Shown: piece after piece, positions 32,909 to 43,824 of the stretch
Position numbering within the stretch: the first letter of the stretch is position 1
Layout: each line of letters opens with the position of its first letter
DNA from: Floccularia luteovirens
Lineage: Eukaryota > Basidiomycota > Agaricomycetes > Agaricales > Squamanitaceae
Direction of reading: 5' to 3'
Assembly: GCA_009739215.1 (NCBI GenBank)
Contig: VSJF01000009.1
Coordinates: 868,001 to 932,000, forward strand
DNA: 64,000 bases
Notes under the pieces: model-generated
Seen by the model: the letters and a program-made list of their open reading frames with translations, nothing else
Databases searched by the model: none
Told to the model about the DNA's origin: nothing
Program-made: the position numbers and the translations under genes

Positions 32909-33232
32909 TGTTACAATAGTCTACTGCTATATGTACAGACAGTATAAGATAGTAGTAGAATAGAAGGGAAAGGAAGAATGAGTTCTGGTTGGAAACCAGT
33001 GGTCTTATATAGATACCAGAGGTGCTTCTATCAGGGTTGCCTAGAAGCACTCAGGGTAGACTAGAAGCATTGGTATCATAGCAACAGAAGTAGACTAGAA
33101 GCTGTCAGGGTAAGCTAGAAGCACTACCCTGAGCAGTCTAGAACAGTAGTCTAGGCCTTCCTGTATTATATATAAGGAGGCCTCTGTAGCATACTTTCCC
33201 CCTACTGAATACACACTATTCACACTATAACA
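32909..33232 (+). repeat. 5' LTR of E3
   Basis: 324 bp. It has one full CACTCAGGGTAGACTAGAAG unit where the 3' LTR has two. Confidence 0.92.
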
Positions 33233-33249
33233 GGTTATGGGCCCTCAGC
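33233..33249 (+). other. Primer binding site of E3
   Basis: GGTTATGGGCCCTCAGC, identical to the site in E1. Confidence 0.68.
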
Positions 33250-33828
33250 TCTAACTGTGCCCCTCCATTAACTCCTTGTCTTACTTGTCCACTGTGCTTG
33301 CTCAACTACTATCTCCTCTACTCCCTAACTCTTTCCTACTTAGTTTATCTTTCTCCTTTGTACTCCGAGTTTTTGGGAAGCTAAACTTAGCTAGTCATTA
33401 GCTAGTCAGTCCATAGTAGTCAGTAAGGACAAAAGACCTCCCTCCCAGGGGGTCTCTTCAGTGAACTGTTGGGTCTGTGCACTTCAGTGGGCCAGCCTTT
33501 AACCTACACAGCAATATCTCAGGTAGTCATCCCTGTGAGCTGTGAGGTGGTACAACTGCACTGTAGTTTAAAGGTGTTGACATACACTTACTGGTGGTGA
33601 AGAAGACCAAAGGACAACAATCCATTCCCCATTCCCCTATTCCCCTCCCTACCCCTCCCTACCCCTCCCTCACTTTTTTTCACTTCTTTTCCTTTCCCTC
33701 ATCCTTTAATTTCTTTTGGCTGTCCTAGAACCCTACCTTTATCAAGGGCTTGGTTGCATTCTAGTTGACTTGCACCTTTAATTCCTTTTACACACCCCTC
33801 TCCCTTGCTGCATTTACCATAATCCACC

Positions 33829-36800
33829 ATGTCTAAAGGACCAGATATTAAAAAACTGGGACTTGACAACTACAATCAATGGAGTGGAGAAATCCAAGCC
33901 TGGTTCAGGGCTCATCAGCTGTTGCACATTGTGTGTGGCATCAAAAAGAGACCTAAAGCCATGGAATCCTCTAAAGATTATGAGTTGCAAATACAAAGAC
34001 AGGATGACTGGGACAGTAAAGCCCAGAAAGCAGCTGGATGGCTATACCTTAGTGTAGAGTCATCTCAGACTGTGCATCTGATTGGGATAGAGGATGACCC
34101 TGTTGCAATATGGGAAGCCTTAAAGTCTGTGCACCTCCAGCAAAAACCTGGTGCCAGATTTAATGCCTATGATGACTTGTTCAGTATCAGAAAAACAGAG
34201 GAGGAGTCCTTGCAGTCACTTGCAAATAGGGTCACTGCAGCAATGCAGCAGATTAACAATCTGAGACCTAGGGACTTTACTCTGAAATAGCTGGATGAGG
34301 AGTTGTTGTGTATGGCCATGATTAGGGCTCTTCCAGATCAGTACAGTAATTTTGTGTCAAACCTGATGCAGAGTGACAAACTGGATAGAGCTTCTATCAC
34401 CCTAGCATTCCACACTGAGGAAACTCAGAGGATAAGGAGATCTGCACCTCAAGTCTCAGAGGTTGCAAACAAGGTCTCCACAGACAAGGGAAAACAGAAG
34501 CAATCTAGCTCTGCTACTACCACTTATCCTCCTTGTTACTTCTGTGGTAAACAAGGTCATTCCTTCAAAAGGTGTTCTTTATTTTTAGCAAAACAGGCAG
34601 AGGCAAAGGCAGTCAATTCCCAGGAATCAGCAGGAAAGGCAAGTATCTTTTCACAAGTACAATTAGATAACCCACTTTCCCATCATGCTAACTATGATTG
34701 GAATGCAGACTCAGGAGCCACATCCCACATGACTCCACATAAACACTGGCTCAGAGATTATAAATCCTGCCAGATCCCTATTAGACTAGCTGACAACACT
34801 ACTATATATTCTTCTGGTGTTGGAAGCATTCTCTTCAGACCATTTATTAATGGTGTGGAAACACAATCTCTTTTATTTACTAGAGTTCTTCATGTTCCAC
34901 AATTACAAAGCAATCTTCTTTCCATTCTCTTTCTTATCAGACACAAAGGCTATGATATATCCATTGATTCTCAATTCATTCACTTTAATCAATCCAGTAG
35001 ACAGCTTTTCACAGCTAGTATTAATAGCCACAATGCTGCATTCCTGGATGGGATTACTGTCTCTGCTTGCCTAGAATCTGCAAACCTCTCCTCTACTCTC
35101 CCACTGGACCTTGGACTTTGGCATAGGAGATTTGGCCACTACAATCATGCTAGTGTTAAGCAACTTCATTCCATGCACATGGTAACTGGCATGCATCTTG
35201 GCAATAACTCCAAATCAGACCCAGTCTGTGAGCCATGCCTTTCAGGCAAAATGCATGCTAGTCCATTTCCCACTTCAGATTCTAGAGCTTTAAAACCTCT
35301 TGAACTGGTGCATATGGATTTGAAAGGCCCAATCCAAGTCAAGTCTATAGGTGGTTACCAGTATTGGATCATCTTTGTTGATGACTGTACTAGATTCAAA
35401 TGTGGTTTTGGACTCAGAAGGAAATCAGACACCTTTGATGCCTTTAAGCAGTTCAAAGCATATGCTGAGAACTTGCACAACTCTAGCATTAAATGCATAA
35501 GAGAAGACAAAGGCTCTGAGTTCATGTCCAATGAATTTAATCAGTACTGCATTGATAATGGTATCCAGAGACATCACACAGTCAGAAACAGGCCACAGCA
35601 AAATGGGAATGTTGAAAGGGCAAACAGAACAGTTGCAGACTTAGTTACAGCCATGTTAACAGAAGCCAACTTGCCAGTGCAATTTTGGTTTCATTGTTTC
35701 ATGGCAGTGCTGTATGTTCTTAATAAATGCCCTACTGTCTCATTAAAAGACAGGACTCCCTATGAAGCTTGGCACTGTAAGAAACCTGATGTGACACATC
35801 TCAGAGTATTTGGATGTTTAGCATATGTCCATGTACAAAAGGACAAAAGGAGATCTTTTGGATCACATATGGAGAATTGTGTCTTTGTTGGTTATCCAGC
35901 AGGATATAAAGGGTGGCAGTTTTACAATCCAGTAACAAGGAAGTTCATTATCTCAGAAAGAGCTGAGTTTGATGAGAGATACTTTCCTGGGATAAAACCC
36001 ACTGTGATGAACTCCATTCCATCTCCAGATACTGTAAATCCTGTCAATGGCAGTGACATGCCAGATTTAGGGGGGTATGACATTCCTACAAATCAGTCAG
36101 CCACTCCCACTATTTCTTCATCTGTAGTTCATCTGCCAATGCAGCCAGACAATGAGCATTCTCCTCTTGTACTGCCTGTTCAAGCAGAATATGAACCTCC
36201 TCCTTCTCCACTTGTACTTGCCACTCCACTACAGTCACCTAGTCCTCAACCAATCTCCTTGCCATGCACTCCTGTCAGACAATTCACACCCAATCCAGTA
36301 ACTCCTCCTTTAGCTCTTAGGAGAACCAGAAGGAATATTCAACCTCCTGGTGAATGGTGGAAAGTCAGACACTCCCCTGCAATCCCTGAGACTTCTTCTG
36401 AATCTGAAGCAGATGTTGCTGATGATGAAGAAGAGTTCAGTGGTGTTGCTACTGCTACTGGTGTTACAGAGCCTAATACATACAAACAGGCAATGAAAGC
36501 ACCAGATGCAGAACTATGGAGACAGGCAGCTACAGATGAGCTTAAGGCTCTTATGGACAATGGTACTTGGGAATTGGCCTTGTTGCTAAAGGACAGACAG
36601 GCAATTGGTAGTAAATGGGTGTTCAAAGTAAAGAGGAATGCAGATGGCTCAGTTGAAAGATACAAAGCTAGACTAGTTGCAAAGGGGTTCTCTCAGAGAC
36701 CTGGCTTGGACTTCACTGAAGTCTTTGCACCCACATTCAGAATGGCTTCAATCAGAACCATTATTGCACTAGCAGCTAAACACAACTACCATCTGCACTC

Positions 36801-38031
36801 TATTGACATCTCATCTGCCTTCCTGAATGGAGACTTGGAAGAGGATATTTATATGCAACAGCCTGCTGGCTTTGAGCAGCTTGGACCAGACTATGTTTGT
36901 AAACTCAAAAAGTCTATATATGGTCTCAAGCAATCAGCTAGACAATGGAACAAGAAACTGCATGCAGCTCTTAGTAGCATGGGTTATAGCAGATTGGAAT
37001 CAGATAGGAGCATCTATGTGTATGCCAAAGAAGGAGTCCTAGTCATTATTCCTGTGTATATTGATGACATTACACTTGCATCAAACTCAACCTCTAAGAT
37101 TGATTCCACAATCAAAGAGCTAGAGAGTCACTTTAAACTCAGGAATATTGGACCTACTACTTGGCTACTTGGCATGAAAATCAATGTTGATTCTGCCAAA
37201 CACACTATCTCTCTATCCCAGCAACAGTACATTAATGACATGCTTGTGCAGTATGGCTTTACTGATTGCAATCCAATCTCTACTCCCATGGATCCAGGAC
37301 TTGTACTAGAGAAAACTCAAACCCTCTCTGATGAGGATGTAGAGTTCATGTCCAAGGTTCCCTACTTGTCTGCTGTTGGCACTCTCACCTACTTGGCTCA
37401 ATGTACTAGACCTGACATCTCATTTGCTGTTGGTACACTTGCTAAGTACAACTCCAATCCTAACCCAAGTCATTGGAAGGCTGTCAAGCATGTATTTAGA
37501 TACTTGCAAGGCACTAAGGACTATGAGCTTGTGTACAGGCAAGATGATGCTAAGGAGCTGTTTATCACATACTCTGATGCAAATCATGGTGCATGCAAAG
37601 ACACTGGTAGATCTACTGGTGGCTATTGTGTTATGATTGGCAATGGTGCAGTCAGCTGGTCTTCTAAACTGCAGACTTGTGTTGCACTGTCCTCCACTGA
37701 AGCAGAGTACATGGCAGCTGTTGAAGCAGGCAAAGAGCTCAAATGGATGAGAAGCCTACTTGGTGAATTTGGATATACCTTTACTAAGGCATCTACTCTT
37801 TGTATTGACAACCAGTCTGCAATTAGTGTGTCTAAGAATCCAGAACATCATAGTAGAATGAAGCATCTTGACTTGAAGTTCCACTGGCTTAGAGAGAATG
37901 TAGAGTCTGGCATCATCAATCCAATACATGTTGGTACCAATGATATGGTTGCAGACTGTCTTACCAAACCTCTTGCTAGAATCAAGCATGACAAATGTAG
38001 AATAGGACTTGGCCTTGTATCCAAGAAATAG
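33829..38031 (+). pseudogene. Gag-Pol polyprotein of E3 with one premature stop
   Basis: The frame starts MSKGPDIKKLG at 33829 and continues to 38031 (1400 codons) except for TAG at 34288-34290 in Gag, where E1 and E2 have CAG. All motifs downstream are kept: knuckle CYFCGKQGHSFKRC, protease DSGATSH, integrase with Asp in REDKGSEF and Glu in NGNVERANR, RT YIDD, RNase H STEAEYMAA. It is less similar to E1 and E2 than they are to each other. It would need stop readthrough to make Pol; more likely it is recently inactivated. Confidence 0.93.
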
Positions 38032-38045
38032 TCTGACATGTAGCA

Positions 38046-38057
38046 TTAAGGGGGCTA
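38046..38057 (+). other. Polypurine tract of E3
   Basis: TTAAGGGGGCTA directly before the 3' LTR, as in E1. Confidence 0.75.
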
Positions 38058-38402
38058 TGTTACAATAGTCTACTGCTATATGTACAGACAGTATAAGATA
38101 GTAGTAGAATAGAAGGGAAAGGAAGAATGAGTTCTGGTTGGAAACCAGTGGTCTTATATAGATACCAGAGGTGCTTCTATCAGGGTTGCCTAGAAGCACT
38201 CAGGGTAGACTAGAAGCACTCAGGGTAGTCTAGAAGCACTGGTATCATAGCAACAGAAGTAGACTAGAAGCTGTCAGGGTAAGCTAGAAGCACTACCCTG
38301 AGCAGTCTAGAACAGTAGTCTAGGCCTTCCTGTATTATATATAAGGAGGCCTCTGTAGCATACTTTCCCCCCAACTGAATACACACTATTCACACTCTAA
38401 CA
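38058..38402 (+). repeat. 3' LTR of E3
   Basis: 345 bp, TGTTACAATAGTCTACTGC to CACTCTAACA. Confidence 0.93.
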
Positions 38403-38794
38403 CACAATAGGTTATAATTAGAAGTAGCATACTTGTATTTAAGTAGTGCAAAACTACAGACAAGCCTCAGCTTAATCTTAGTTTTGAGTGCTCTCTAATA
38501 CAGGCGATTACTCTGTTACCTTGTTAATGACTAAGTGACTACTCCCTCCCCTATCTAGGATGGCAGGATCATTGTATATAATGGCACAGGCAACACCATA
38601 CATGCTGAAAGACTTGTGTTTTTATTCTCTGTAACTGACCTCAGAGAGGCCCTAACAAGTGGCAGTTAGAAACTCATGTAGTAGTATCTCCCACTATCAT
38701 GCCTGGGAAATCTGACAGGCAACAACCCATTCCCTAACCTGGACACCCTTACAATGAGACAAGCTAATGACAAAGATAACTCCTGATGGTAACA
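38403..38794 (-). repeat. Truncated LTR3 (reverse) at the right edge of the repeat island
   Basis: Starts mid-LTR3 (ATAGGTTATAATTAGAAGTAG) and ends GATGGTAACA. Its other part would lie left of E3 but is not there. It is the last retroelement sequence before the host genes; 38795-39027 shows nothing recognisable. Confidence 0.82.
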
Positions 38795-39027
38795 AGTACA
38801 GCCCTCTAAGCACAGTAAGAACTCCAGGTAAGGTAGTTCCCTATCACTGTGTGTGACAGGCACTGCTCAACACATTATGTAGGACAAAGAGCACTGTTTT
38901 TGTGTTCAAGATAAACAAACTGAGCTCAATGAAAGATCATTACTACATTGAACTTCATTGTATTGCTTTGTTCCTGGATACATCTGGTAATGATTACATT
39001 TTCATATACATCTTGACAAGCTACATT

Positions 39028-41356
39028 TCACAATTTGATCCCAATGTTAATATGTACACCCTTCACTTGAGTATACCTGATTATTTAAGAGTTGTTAGCA
39101 TAATGTCGGACAAGGGATTAAAACCAAAACATACGTGTCAATGGCGTACTCTCCCAACTCGCGTCCTATTCCAGATTGCTTATATCCACCGAATGGAACT
39201 GCAATTTCACCGGCTTGTGCACAATTAACCTGGAAGTTTGGTGATTAATCTCGGGTATGATGCTGATCTAAGGAATTGAATTTACCCAAGCAGTGCCAGC
39301 TTCGATTGCATGCGCGACACGAATTGCTCAGCTAGTATTCTCAGAGAATACGTGACAAGCGAGGCCATACGTTGTATCATTTGCCATTTCGATCACCTCT
39401 AAGTTTCCAGCCATGGTCAAAAAAATAACATAATAGTTGCTGAATTAGGAGCCTTGCCTTCTTCAGTCTTGAACCTCAGCACCACACTGACAGGTCCAAA
39501 GATCTCCTCACGCACTATCTGCATGTCCGGTTTGCAGTCTGTAAAGATAGTGGGTTTGATAAAGTATCCCTCTTGTCCACTACTCTCCCCTCCGATGTGT
39601 ACTTTTGCTCCTTGCTCTTTTCCAGAATCAATGTACTTCATAACACGCTGATACAGCTCGATCGAGTCAAAACTCTAAGAAGAGACAGCATTCTACTCAC
39701 ATCAAATTGTATTTTTGATACCTGAGGCCCGTGTTTAGTATCTGGTGCGAATGGATCACCAGTGGCACCATCCAGTGCCTTAGCAATTAAAGTGAACTTT
39801 TCCAGAAATTGATCATATATCTTCTCTTGGAGGAAGATACGAGATCCAGCTGTGCAAGCTTGACCTGTATGATTATTAGCGAAATATCTCTATGCAATCC
39901 TTGTGGCTATCTTACCCATGTTGAAGCTAACAGGTATTAAATCTCAGCACAATGAACTTGAGAGTCGGGAGAACTTACAAAATTCCATGGGCAGCCCATT
40001 TCACTGCTTGATCTATATCTGCATCATCAAATACAACTGTTGGACTCTTTCCGCCCAACTCCAACGTCACTACCTTCAAATTCGTCTCTGCAGATGCCTT
40101 CAGAATCTTGCGGCCGGTAAGGGTGCTCCCAGTAAATGCAACCTTCCAAATTCTCAGGTGTTCGCTAATCGCTTGTCCAACAGTATTTCCTATAGTATTA
40201 TCTCAGGAGTGATCAACACAAGTGGAGGCAGGCGCTCATACCATAACCGTTGATGATGTTGACTACACCTGGGGGGAAGCCTGCCTCGTTAATCAATCCA
40301 GCTAGTTTGAGTGCGGTTAGTGGTGTGATCTCAGAAGGCTGGAACGACGGGTTTAGTTGACTGATTACAAGACTGGAGTAGAAGTTATTACGAACCTTCA
40401 GCACGATTGTGTTTCCGGTCGCCAAAGCGGGACCAATCTTCCAAGATGCCATTCCCTGGTTTTATCATCAGCTTCTGGGAAAATTGCAGACTCTGAAAAC
40501 GCTACCAAAGGGAAGTTCCAGGGAATGATTTGGCCCTACTCAGAAATTGCGTGAGCTGTCACGAAAGCAAGAAGACATGAATGATATGATAATTACCACT
40601 ACACCGAATGGTTCTCGTCTTGCATATGTGAGTTTATTTTCACTAGTCTATAGTGTGATAAGCATGAATCTCAAATGGTCCGCATTTGGAATGCATACTT
40701 CGATGGTTTTCCCTTGAATTTTATCTGCCCAGCCTGCATAGTATCTGATGCAAGTTATGGCTCCCCCAATGTCCTGAACCTTTGCGTTTCCATATACCTT
40801 ACCTAATAACATGGTTACGAGATGTCATTACTTTTATGAAATGATAATGTGACATACCAACGTCCAAAGCTTCCAACGCTGTGAACTCTTCGATGTTTTG
40901 TTCAATTAGATCTGCTAATTTATTCAATAGTTTTCCCCGGACGACGCCGGGGACCCTCAAGCCCCACGAGGTCTTGTAAGCCTGAGTAATAATTAATTAG
41001 TCAGAAACCAAATGGGGATGATGACAGCAACGTACCTTTTCCGCGGCTGTTACCGCATGATCAACGTCTTTCTTTGAACCGGCAGATACCGACGTGATGA
41101 GTTTTCCAGTGGCTTGATAAAAAGTCACTAATTAAATGTATGTGAAAACATACAACACCAACCTGGATTCACAACACTTTATATGCGTATTGAGTCCTCT
41201 GGTCTTCTCATGCTAATAGCTATCACAAATGACTTACTCAATAGTTGCTGGTTCGATAGGGTCTACCCATTCTCCATTGATGAACAACCCTGTATTTATT
41301 TTCGCTGTGCCTTTGAACACCGGAGTATCGAATTCGTATGAAAATGTACCAGGCAT
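39028..41356 (-). pseudogene. Aldehyde dehydrogenase copy 1, one in-frame stop
   Basis: An NAD(P)+-dependent aldehyde dehydrogenase (class 1/2 type) with many short introns. Start MPGTFSYEFDTPVFKG at 41356; exon 1 is 41238-41356, followed by a 14-nt microexon (41163-41176). Motifs: [34 protein letters not shown] (general-base Glu), NMGQACTAG (catalytic Cys), [22 protein letters not shown]. An 11-nt microexon (39916-39926) encodes part of FNMG. One intron uses a GC donor. The single defect is TGA at 39328-39330, about 70 codons before the natural end (TGA at 39028-39030). Loss of the oligomerisation tail would probably inactivate it. A sequencing error is possible. Close relative of the relic at 53058-55310. 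Confidence 0.82.
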
Positions 41357-42350
41357 AGTGACTGTTTGAGTTATTAGATAGAGGTGGGTATCCCTCATGA
41401 ATGACCGGTTTATATACTCTGAGAGTCGGGCTGGAGCCGGTCCCCTATCTTTACATCATATGCATGAACTCTCATATGGACTGTTAGAAAATATCCACAC
41501 GTTCCGGACCGGTTCTCACAAACAAGGTGATGCACATCGCATCCAGAGGCTAGCTGTAAAGGATGCGACATGGTACCTGCTCACGACCCCCCACATTCTT
41601 TCTGAAATTAGGACATCTGATTGTGCGAGTGAAAGAGAATCCGCTGAGGCGGTAACTTGTTCCGTTGTAGTTGGCGAGGACGTCGGACAGCTACTTATGG
41701 ATATCGACAATCAATGTAATTTGAATGCTTTGATAAACTCTTGAATGTTAACAATATAATATCAATCGGTATTTATTCATATGTATCGGCTGGGTGTTAC
41801 TCTGCTTGAATAATACATCTCTTAATAGCACAGTCAGAGTCTATGACATACATCTGCTGCGCCCGGGTATTCCGGTAGTTCTCCCCCCTATGAGAAGTTC
41901 TTCAGAATTGAATTATTCGCGTTTTGATTGGAAGACCCAAAGAACTGTAGGAGAAGCCACCACAATGAAGATTCCAAACGAAGAGAAGGTGGGTGACGAC
42001 CCAACATGATGAAATTTGCTCCCTTTGGTTTCTGTTTCGACCTGTTGTATCTAAAGTGTCAGATTCCTGGCAGGTGTTAAAACGTTAATGGATTACCGGA
42101 AGGGCAAATTAGAAGAATTTATCCGGCATGTGCAATTGGCTGCAACCCGTTTCTGGCCACGCATACCTCCGTAGTATCCGGACTGCACAGCAGAAATTAG
42201 GGATACGTCGCAGCGGTACCATGGTTACTCAAAATAGCTGCCCCAAAAGCTCTAATAAGCTTCTACAGACCGTAAATGAACTTGCAATGAGCGATCATTA
42301 TACGTTGGAATATATAGAACCATTATATTATTATTTGGATGGTAATCTAG
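41357..42350. other. Intergenic region upstream of aldehyde dehydrogenase copy 1
   Basis: About 1 kb with no supported gene. Short open frames here lack family features and splice context. It includes the promoter side of the minus-strand dehydrogenase and the 3' flank of the isomerase gene. Confidence 0.5.
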
Positions 42351-43563
42351 CTACAGTTTGGAAGGAACTTTCAAAGCTGAGAATTTGGGTGTTTCTTGAC
42401 TTTTCTTTGGGCGGAGGTTTTCCAGTATATCCTTTAAAGATTTTCAAGTTTCCAAACTCCATCAACTAAAATTGTGACTAACCTTCGTTCTGAGAGCTGC
42501 TCCATTCCAAACACTAGTATACGCAAGGTTCTCGTGGACGCTAGAAGAAGGCATCAAATATACCTAATGAAGAGAAAAGGATGTGGACAGACGGACCTGT
42601 GATCCCTCGAATGGGTGATAAGGTGCTTGGAACCGGTCACAGCAATGGGACTCTTCGTGCTGATAAACTTCGCCAATTCTAATGCTTCTCTAATGACCTC
42701 ATCTCGACCTCCCTGTACGACCTTGGATAATAGACCGATCTTATCCGCTTCCGCGGCGGAAAATGGACGGGATGTATAAGTCAGTTCTCGAATAAGAGAA
42801 TGATTTCCTGTGATTTTGGGCAGGAATGCGAGGGAACCAATATCAGGAGCTAGTCCAATATCCACTTCCTAAATGTTACCGAATATTTGTCTATTTTGTA
42901 AAAAATAAGTTTGATCAGGAACTGACCTTTATAACAAAGCGTGAATTCGCAGCTGCGTATCTAATGTCACAGATAGATATCATGTCTACCCCAAGGCCAA
43001 TGACATTGCCATGAACGGCCGCTATAACCGGGAACGGTGCACGCTCTGGGGCTCCAATTGCATGTTGGAACTCTAAGAGCTTCTTCCTCATAGCCAGAGA
43101 GGCCCTTGCACTATCGCGTTCAACGTCTACCCCGTCGTCTCCTATTGACATTGCTTCTTTCACTGTACATGCAGATGCAGGTCAGCACCACAAATGAACA
43201 CCTCAATGTAATGATTACACTCACAGTCAATGCCAGCAGTGAATATTTTAGGAAAGACAGATGAAACAACAGCTGCACGAATGTCCAACGCATCCTCTAT
43301 GATTTTGTCGAATACACGTCCATATTCCTTCCAAAATCTTGAGAGAGAACACGAGATTAACTTTTTAAAAACAACTCGGTTCGTGACTCACTCTTGTGTA
43401 AACGCATTCACGGAATCCCTACAGAAAAAACATTAATGCAATAGGTAAGCTCGGGACTGACTGTCCTGAATCCCGACGGAGTAACCCACCGCTGAAGCTC
43501 TATGTGTAATACGTGTGGAAATGGCTGAGAAGCTTTGATAAACTTTGAGGAATACTTCTCCAT
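42351..43563 (-). CDS. Delta(3,5)-delta(2,4)-dienoyl-CoA isomerase, peroxisomal
   Basis: An enoyl-CoA hydratase/isomerase (crotonase) family protein. It shifts the double bonds of 3,5-dienoyl-CoA during beta-oxidation of unsaturated fatty acids. Start MEKYSSKFIKASQPF at 43563, then about six exons. Motifs match ECH1: FTAGIDLKEAM, AVHGNVIGLGVDMISICDIR (first acidic residue), KEVDIGLAPDIGSLAFLPK (Glu and second Asp) and SPIAVTGSKHL with SRDH. The last exon is reached through a roughly 51-nt intron (GTTAGT...TTTAAAG) and ends KFSALKVPSKL at 42351. The C-terminal SKL is a PTS1 signal, so peroxisomal import is predicted. If that last intron is not spliced, the protein would end early without SKL; the family-like tail favours splicing. 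Confidence 0.85.
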
Positions 43564-43824
43564 TTCCACTCCCAGGATTGAAGTAACAATTGCTTGAAGT
43601 AGGTTAGCAATAATTAACCTCAGTAAAAGACCGCGCTCCGGGTATAAATAACATTTGGCCGGTTATCATGGGATCTTTACTTCCGTTTTATATTCACGGA
43701 TTGCTTATATTCCCACCACTACTTAAACAGATTGGAATGCATGATTCAATCGAAAATTTCAATTGACACATATATCTACAAGTTACAAAATTTATGTTTT
43801 CATTCAACTACATACTACATTGTT

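Larger units (their letters stand above)
32909..38402 (+). mobile_element. Ty1/copia LTR retrotransposon E3 (LTR1 subtype, one in-frame stop)
   Basis: Complete layout: 5' LTR 32909-33232, primer site 33233-33249, leader, Gag-Pol 33829-38031, polypurine tract 38046-38057, 3' LTR 38058-38402. The LTRs differ by about 21 bp, mostly one 20-bp internal unit. Flanks (GGGGC and CACAA) do not match; the right flank is a truncated LTR3. Confidence 0.94.

Noticed and set aside
41397..41744. 115-codon open frame upstream of aldehyde dehydrogenase copy 1
   Set aside because: No recognisable motif or splice-linked exons; it sits in the expected promoter region.
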